DNA from: DASWIG01 sp965371445
GTDB taxonomy: Bacteria; Acidobacteriota; Thermoanaerobaculia; Multivoradales; J023
NCBI GenBank assembly: GCA_965371445.1
Contig: CBDUYN010000021.1
Span: 1 to 64,000, forward strand
Direction: 5' to 3'
Length of the DNA: 64,000 nucleotides
A program made the position numbers and the translations under genes. Positions 63,301-64,000 of the stretch are shown here, in pieces. The notes under the pieces were generated by a model, which worked only from the letters and a program-made list of their open reading frames with translations, ran no database searches and had not been told where the DNA came from. The stretch's first letter is position 1; each line of letters starts with the position of its first letter.

Positions 63301-64000
63301 CTCGACCTCGGCCTCTGCATGGACGCCAGCTCCAGCATGACGGACGCGGGAAGGTTCTACACCCAGCTCGACGGCGCGGCGGCGGCCGTGGAGGATCCCG
63401 CCCTGGTACCGCGCGACTCGACGGTACGGCTGACGATCCTCACCTTCGAGGACAGCGCGTGGGTCCAGGTGCCGCCGACCGTCCTCGATCGGCACACCGC
63501 GCCGCGGGTAGCCCGGGCCATCCGTAACGCCCCGGATTGCGAGTCGCCGACAGGCCGCTGCGGCACCAACGTCGACAGTTGCTTCGAGCTGGCGGCCGCG
63601 CTCCTCACCCAGCCGTCGAGCCGCAAGCAGGTGCTCGACGTCTCGACCGACGCCGAGGGGCGGGTGCGCGAGGAGGCTCGCGAGAAGGCGATCCTCGCTG
63701 GCATCGACGCGATCAACGCCATCGGCGTCGGCCCCGAGCCCGACGCGGCGGTGCTCGGCGAGATGATCCATCCGCGGCCGTCCGGCGGCGCCGACGGCTT
63801 CGTGATGATCGTTCGTAACGAGGTGGAATTCGCCGAGGCCCTGGGCCAGAAGATGGGACGCGAATCGAATCCGGACCTCGTCGTCTCCGTCACCGACGGT
63901 CTCGCCGAAACGGTGCCCGGGGCGACGAGCGTCTACACGGTGCGAGTCGAGAACGCCGGGGCCGGCTTCCTGTCGCGGCTCACCCTCGACCACGCCCTGC
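51340..64000 (+). CDS. Giant secreted CARDB/FG-GAP/Calx-beta/lectin/vWA protein (3' end beyond window)
   Basis: One open frame of more than 4,220 codons with no stop in the window. Start at ATG 51340 or 51343; AGGAG lies at 51331. Signal peptide (FLIILAVGAGA). Domains by position: an N-terminal domain shared with 43400; DUF11-like 51730-52100; CARDB-like 52120-52830; FG-GAP/VCBS repeats about 52900-54150 (ADLDGDGVAEVLV, ADVDGDGRAEILVV); further CARDB-like to about 56250. About 13 Calx-beta domains follow from 56260 (SGTLTFAPGETLRTVTV style), interleaved with jelly-roll domains starting NLLTNG-like at about 56620, 59780, 61280 and 62450, and an L-type lectin-like domain at 58441-59080. A vWA domain at 63300-63870 has MIDAS DASSSM. 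A second DUF11-like domain then begins. Probably a calcium-dependent surface adhesin. Confidence 0.85.
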   Translation, partial: MMCNFKKRASLRLTGPLFLIILAVGAGAEDPPLLTSSFFGTVTVDGNPVDTGILVSAVIDGVELAAESVFTSPEGTAFRIDVPGDVASTLEIEGGVDGQTVVFRVAGSEVPQSGIFQGSIIQRLDLTAVPGSDLAVTIDDGLDSVARGDTLTYSLVVESLGPSDVTGVVLSATLPAQTSFLSASDGGAPDGASVTWPETTLGVSETLSRAFTVKVRPAAPLAFIELAATASVIDDGTHGLDPVLSNNTATNTTTLEAPDYDLPDLAIGFDNLSVVPEEVLAGDDVEVTVTVRNAGLGTAFDVPVEVFLGDPEKNVSLFSTLLDEVPASGNRQLRFTWTSTEGWHDLVAVADFRNDILELSEENNRASRELAAPPASGPDLVVTILDASGLEQSPTSLVLEGSLVVEIRNDGDTDVDVPVALRIFEDKDGDGEAGDGDPVIDSTLFAGPLPVASAIVRTLFGEPHTAAFYHPLLWLEVDPDDTIAEKREDNNRVPVFGNCLTDAPAPSFEPVEEWYLPGIEIETAPIVVQLTDDNGDGTIDSRDTPDVVFPGEDKDGVAVFAVSGLDGNRVWTFRSSVPYTLPSTVLNNLAAADLDGDGVAEVLVSLHDGRLLALSHEGQPLWTTASGVEGLGNRRPGSISVGDLTGDGVPEIVVGRTVLSNTGELIAKGTTNKGQNQNFYGPLGTVLVPGAFGYPHSIVADVDLDGIAEVVAGDTVYRLLNGVLEVVWDHEAPDRLMDDGFSAVANFDADPYPEIVYVSSNQVMILGHDGTVEAGPVSLIPIVPLERATFWGGAPTVADLDGDGLAEILVAGDTRLVAFRANLSVLWERWTDDQAAITSASAFDLDGDGAREVLYLDNWTFRILDGRSGEVLYSRPNTSKTASEYPVVADVDGDGRAEILVVSNTGFNGETGSRGLHVLGHPGWQGTRPVWNQYGCHVTNVLADGTVPASEVPSWSRDSAAGNTFRVNQQLPPPDAYLPNLTVAAPRLGAASTAGIPITLRLGNGGPAGAGRVSVAFYVGSPGAGEPVLEVVTDRGLPAGRWHDFTTTWQLPTDGATLVTAVIDSLGEVSECDEADNTVEFLISEVLLPDLVAVDLAAPTTAQSGQLVPLTLSVRNDGYAVAPAATVEVTTDPAAPFPTQLVLPEVSPGVTVDVTVPWESRGLAAGSYALTVRIDPTGLVQETSSSNNTATAALVLLAPGAPDLAAESLAVGGSTVPEGTDVALTAHVVNRGAALAGGFVAAFRVHGAEVGRIDHLAGLAAGEAVDVIYLLETLGRPGFLALDVVLDPDGAVAELDESNNVAANELSVTGSPLRLAALTDRVAYAPASDVAVELVAGNSTAVPAGLRLLAQVLDPYGAPLVVLTDQAVTLVPGETAFGFTWNTGLLAAGPYAVLAELYEGEVARARGVAGFSIQADVRVEATLFADRAAYGPEETVSLAGAVSNVGLNTPLSGLVTEETIVDAQFVPVFSQPGTLPPLAPGETAPLAATWPVANAAPGSYTANVAVRDANGKLVAFSSAAFTVESSAETGAGLDGELTVTPSLLGAGAPLVASWSVEHTGNAGFAGLVVRVDLVDLASEAVIDFADTTFDLPRGTAREGGSVFDSLELPPAGYLAVLKALVPAGEVTLSSRPFTVGRGVSVGDAMVVEGDSGSRLARFPVTLSPWGDQGGETQSSAAEEAVTVPYATRDSSALAGLDFTQTEGELVFAAGETAKEVVVPILGDTELEVDEVFLVVLGTPEGALPGDPYGVGTIVDEEGCASPNLLSNPGAEDDGPGLEPPGWTAAGQVYRGFGDPEPLTGTAYFVLAASSVLTQDVAITAFADSVDAGAQSFAFDAFVRAAGAPAPGEEIGRLAVEMLDGAGLVLDAFQAVGTADVAGWQMLGEVRGVPAGTRTLRVTIGNDSLSGAAVAFDLLAVRSLAQRTLRAGDVVVDEGNGAGAAHLSFTLACPGSGDVTVGYATVPGTAEDGTDFLGRSGTLTFPAGALEATLSIDVVGDVTDEDDESFGVVLSAPANAVVLDALGTITIRDDDGEVEISAGDVTVLEGDSGTGAPDRAEAVFEVTLSAPSGRSVEVGYTSVGASAASGVDYQAVSGTLTFAPGETLRTVTVAVVGDQLGEDDESFLLRLSNPVRATLADAEGAATIRDDDLVEISIGDVTELEGDAGGTRWLFPVELSLPSDRDVEVGYGTLDVTATAGVDYEAVSGTLVVPAGSTSAKVAVTVYGDAEEEEHERFLVLLSGAVNATLARPEGTGTIFDDDGVLISATDAAVRENAGEAEVTVVLSRPSSEEVRVDYATADVTAVAGEDYLAAAGTLVFPPGTTARVIHVPVIADTLGERDERFTVTLSGAVGGEILDAAADVLIADDDRWYITILSNSNSSYAPEPVEQCLVLTDGERDWRRIWAWNKQQVDLSRSFDKRFRFYLGDPSTARGGLVFMLQNKGAFAKGNSTLGQPVKPGVGVEMWTRGALFAPHPAEDHIAVLDNGIWHAGGVDFMPGSPTSTSFLPGGATAKDGQEHELRVIWNHLSRTLDVHFDDHEQLFYERDLVNGIFSGVEEVFYGFSAEDVGSSLQYICEVDFCDGAEGPKISIGDVRAFEGDSGMTEASFPVTLSCPSDQEVSLVWEAKDGTAVAGSDYLPASGVITFAPGETSHHAVVEIVNDTIGETHEAFTVELSSPQGAALRDAVGDGLIVSDDALFVAEGGSIVEGDPPMPQFSHLGPNLFRVSLPGPVTRTASVKYRLVSGSAIVGQDVKSRTGTLTFKPGDVVQPLPVLHLADTFQEGDESFFIELYDTSNGSVQSERFEVVIEDDDYDCPASANLVTNGGGNVGGNDEIFGWTPIGLWSYWSTGIDGTRSLGALGGAYRELYQDVDVSGFAERIDLGLQQFRFEGYLRRHGTSGQPEILVELRDATGQTVLESASYFLDVQPDSSWRSSPRFAKVFDAPAGTRTVRIRLISHANGTFYSNSTFDVISLQSLEVPVLTVRDVVVEEGDTGTVGATFSVDLVCPHYLPVSVDYFTADGTATAPADYAATSGSLVFLPGETHKSVTVAVVGDTLEEEAETFELRLGASTEAAVADAAGVATITGSELRVKVLPATSVAEGDTGTTSILFRIELSRPTNVEVRVGYATEGGTASAGEDFLESTGTLRFLPGERLKQVAVPVVGDTLQESDECFDFFLTSTTSGTLFRERQSACILNDDISVSIADTSAVEGGPESPGKLVFTVTLSLPSSKTVTVDYATSDGTAIAGQDYEATSGTLSFASGKTGATIEVPILGDLVPEATESLFVEITNPTHVHLGRSEAIGFAVDDDDCPSTNLLLNGGGEEALAGGEVPGWTEVLGTAWTAKPPKFLTQPVDGENVLKATGTGDQELAQDVDVSRLAWRLDAGVQRFLFAGFVRAENVTSDLARVVVEYLGAGGELLAAFDSGDLAGSHTAWQPVSDLLVAPRETRTVRVRLVTRDDDFAFDALALRALGVPTVFVPDVKVPEGDAGTKEFDVEVILACPADEEVVVGFVTADGTALAGSDYVSATGQVVFAPGETVKRFPVTVMNDLGYEPKESFYVDLTSSAHAPLAHTRAEVEVVDDDTQRLLYVDDVVVAEPDAGEITEGYAVLRLSPPNGQWASVDFVSQNATASSGDDFVVNAATVTFAPEESVKVVTFTIVGDNLVEGDESFWLRIPFSVSQNVVSTSPFVAVTILDNDDDGTCLGPNLLTNGDAEVWNADDTPAGWVPVEGSWRRSAGSGVIDQNVASFASLEVPVAELAQDVDVSLFADAVAAGLSLRLRYETRVAYSPWEEDDHPRVVLEFRDASNTVVLASHDSEAVTLPNGLWNIFTEELIVPPGTGWLRLRLRAERVRGETTDVYFDNVSLRPLAVPAASVEDVYVTEGDPAGEALFQVRLSCRAAVNVEIPYTTRDGEALAGADYQPVTGTFVFAPGEVLKSVAVPILDDTEIDPEESFRLELDPGSIPSGAAALARREAMAFLSDDDNIVLDLGLCMDASSSMTDAGRFYTQLDGAAAAVEDPALVPRDSTVRLTILTFEDSAWVQVPPTVLDRHTAPRVARAIRNAPDCESPTGRCGTNVDSCFELAAALLTQPSSRKQVLDVSTDAEGRVREEAREKAILAGIDAINAIGVGPEPDAAVLGEMIHPRPSGGADGFVMIVRNEVEFAEALGQKMGRESNPDLVVSVTDGLAETVPGATSVYTVRVENAGAGFLSRLTLDHAL
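56325..56353 (-). repeat. Inverted copy of the GC-rich coding repeat inside a Calx-beta domain
   Basis: GTCCCCTTGGGGGGACCAAG followed by GGGGGGAGA is the reverse complement of the unit near the starts of hisB, hisH and the glycosyltransferase. It is read in frame as a LSPWGDQGGET insertion in the first Calx-beta domain, between the two strands that flank it in other copies. Confidence 0.7.

Overview
This is a high-GC bacterial chromosome segment. It comes from a Gram-negative lineage: there are homologues of BamD and CpoB/YbgF, a Wzm/Wzt-type polysaccharide exporter, and many Sec-exported repeat proteins. The TPR-rich regulators, an ECF sigma factor paired with a TPR protein, and the compact aro-his-trp operon suggest an Acidobacteriota-like organism. 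That placement is an inference from gene style only.

Layout. (1) 1-4521, minus strand: an uncharacterised six-ORF cluster (proline-rich ORF, two overlapping helical ORFs that may be one frameshifted gene, a small helical protein, a zinc-motif TPR protein, and a tandem degenerate RadC-like protein). It is flanked by two copies of the 5' end of an AraC-HTH/TPR regulator (1-310 and 6374-6889). A 197-bp element with IS21-like ends sits in the second copy. (2) 6900-7711: a 136-bp inverted-repeat element, an orphan FitA-like antitoxin and a perfect palindrome. (3) 7708-12868, minus: HU-like protein, radical SAM, PASTA protein, rpe, bamD, cpoB. (4) 13054-15185, minus: ECF sigma factor, its TPR partner, and a small Zn-ribbon protein. 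(5) 15212-21615, plus: a substrate-binding lipoprotein, Wzm/Wzt exporter, DUF3467 protein, uridine kinase and two GT2 glycosyltransferases. (6) 21691-23821, minus: a deleted DUF4143 ATPase pseudogene, a MazF/RHH toxin-antitoxin pair and a SprT-like metallopeptidase. (7) 23875-35243, plus: promoter, leader peptide and attenuator, then aroDE-hisZ-G-D-C-B-H-A-F-IE-trpE-trpG in overlapping reading frames. (8) 35244-37339: a REP-associated transposase with its repeats, a 42-bp tandem array, and the leader of an RHS gene. (9) 37340-51182: two paralogous Sec-exported RHS/YD-repeat proteins with different C-terminal toxin-like domains. Each is followed by a candidate immunity gene; a truncated adhesin remnant lies between them and a PP2C-like protein lies after the second. 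(10) 51340 to the window end: one uninterrupted frame of more than 4,220 codons encoding a giant secreted CARDB/FG-GAP/Calx-beta/lectin/vWA protein.

The most interesting element is the leader of the aro-his-trp operon (23875-24153). A promoter is followed by a 33-codon ORF with adjacent Trp-Trp-His and His-His codons. A chain of mutually exclusive helices follows, ending in a 12-bp stem and T5 terminator. The layout fits ribosome-mediated attenuation that reads tryptophan and histidine from a single leader peptide, matching an operon that makes both. Other points of note are a short GC-rich repeat placed in frame just after the start codons of three genes, and C-terminal module exchange in the duplicated RHS proteins.
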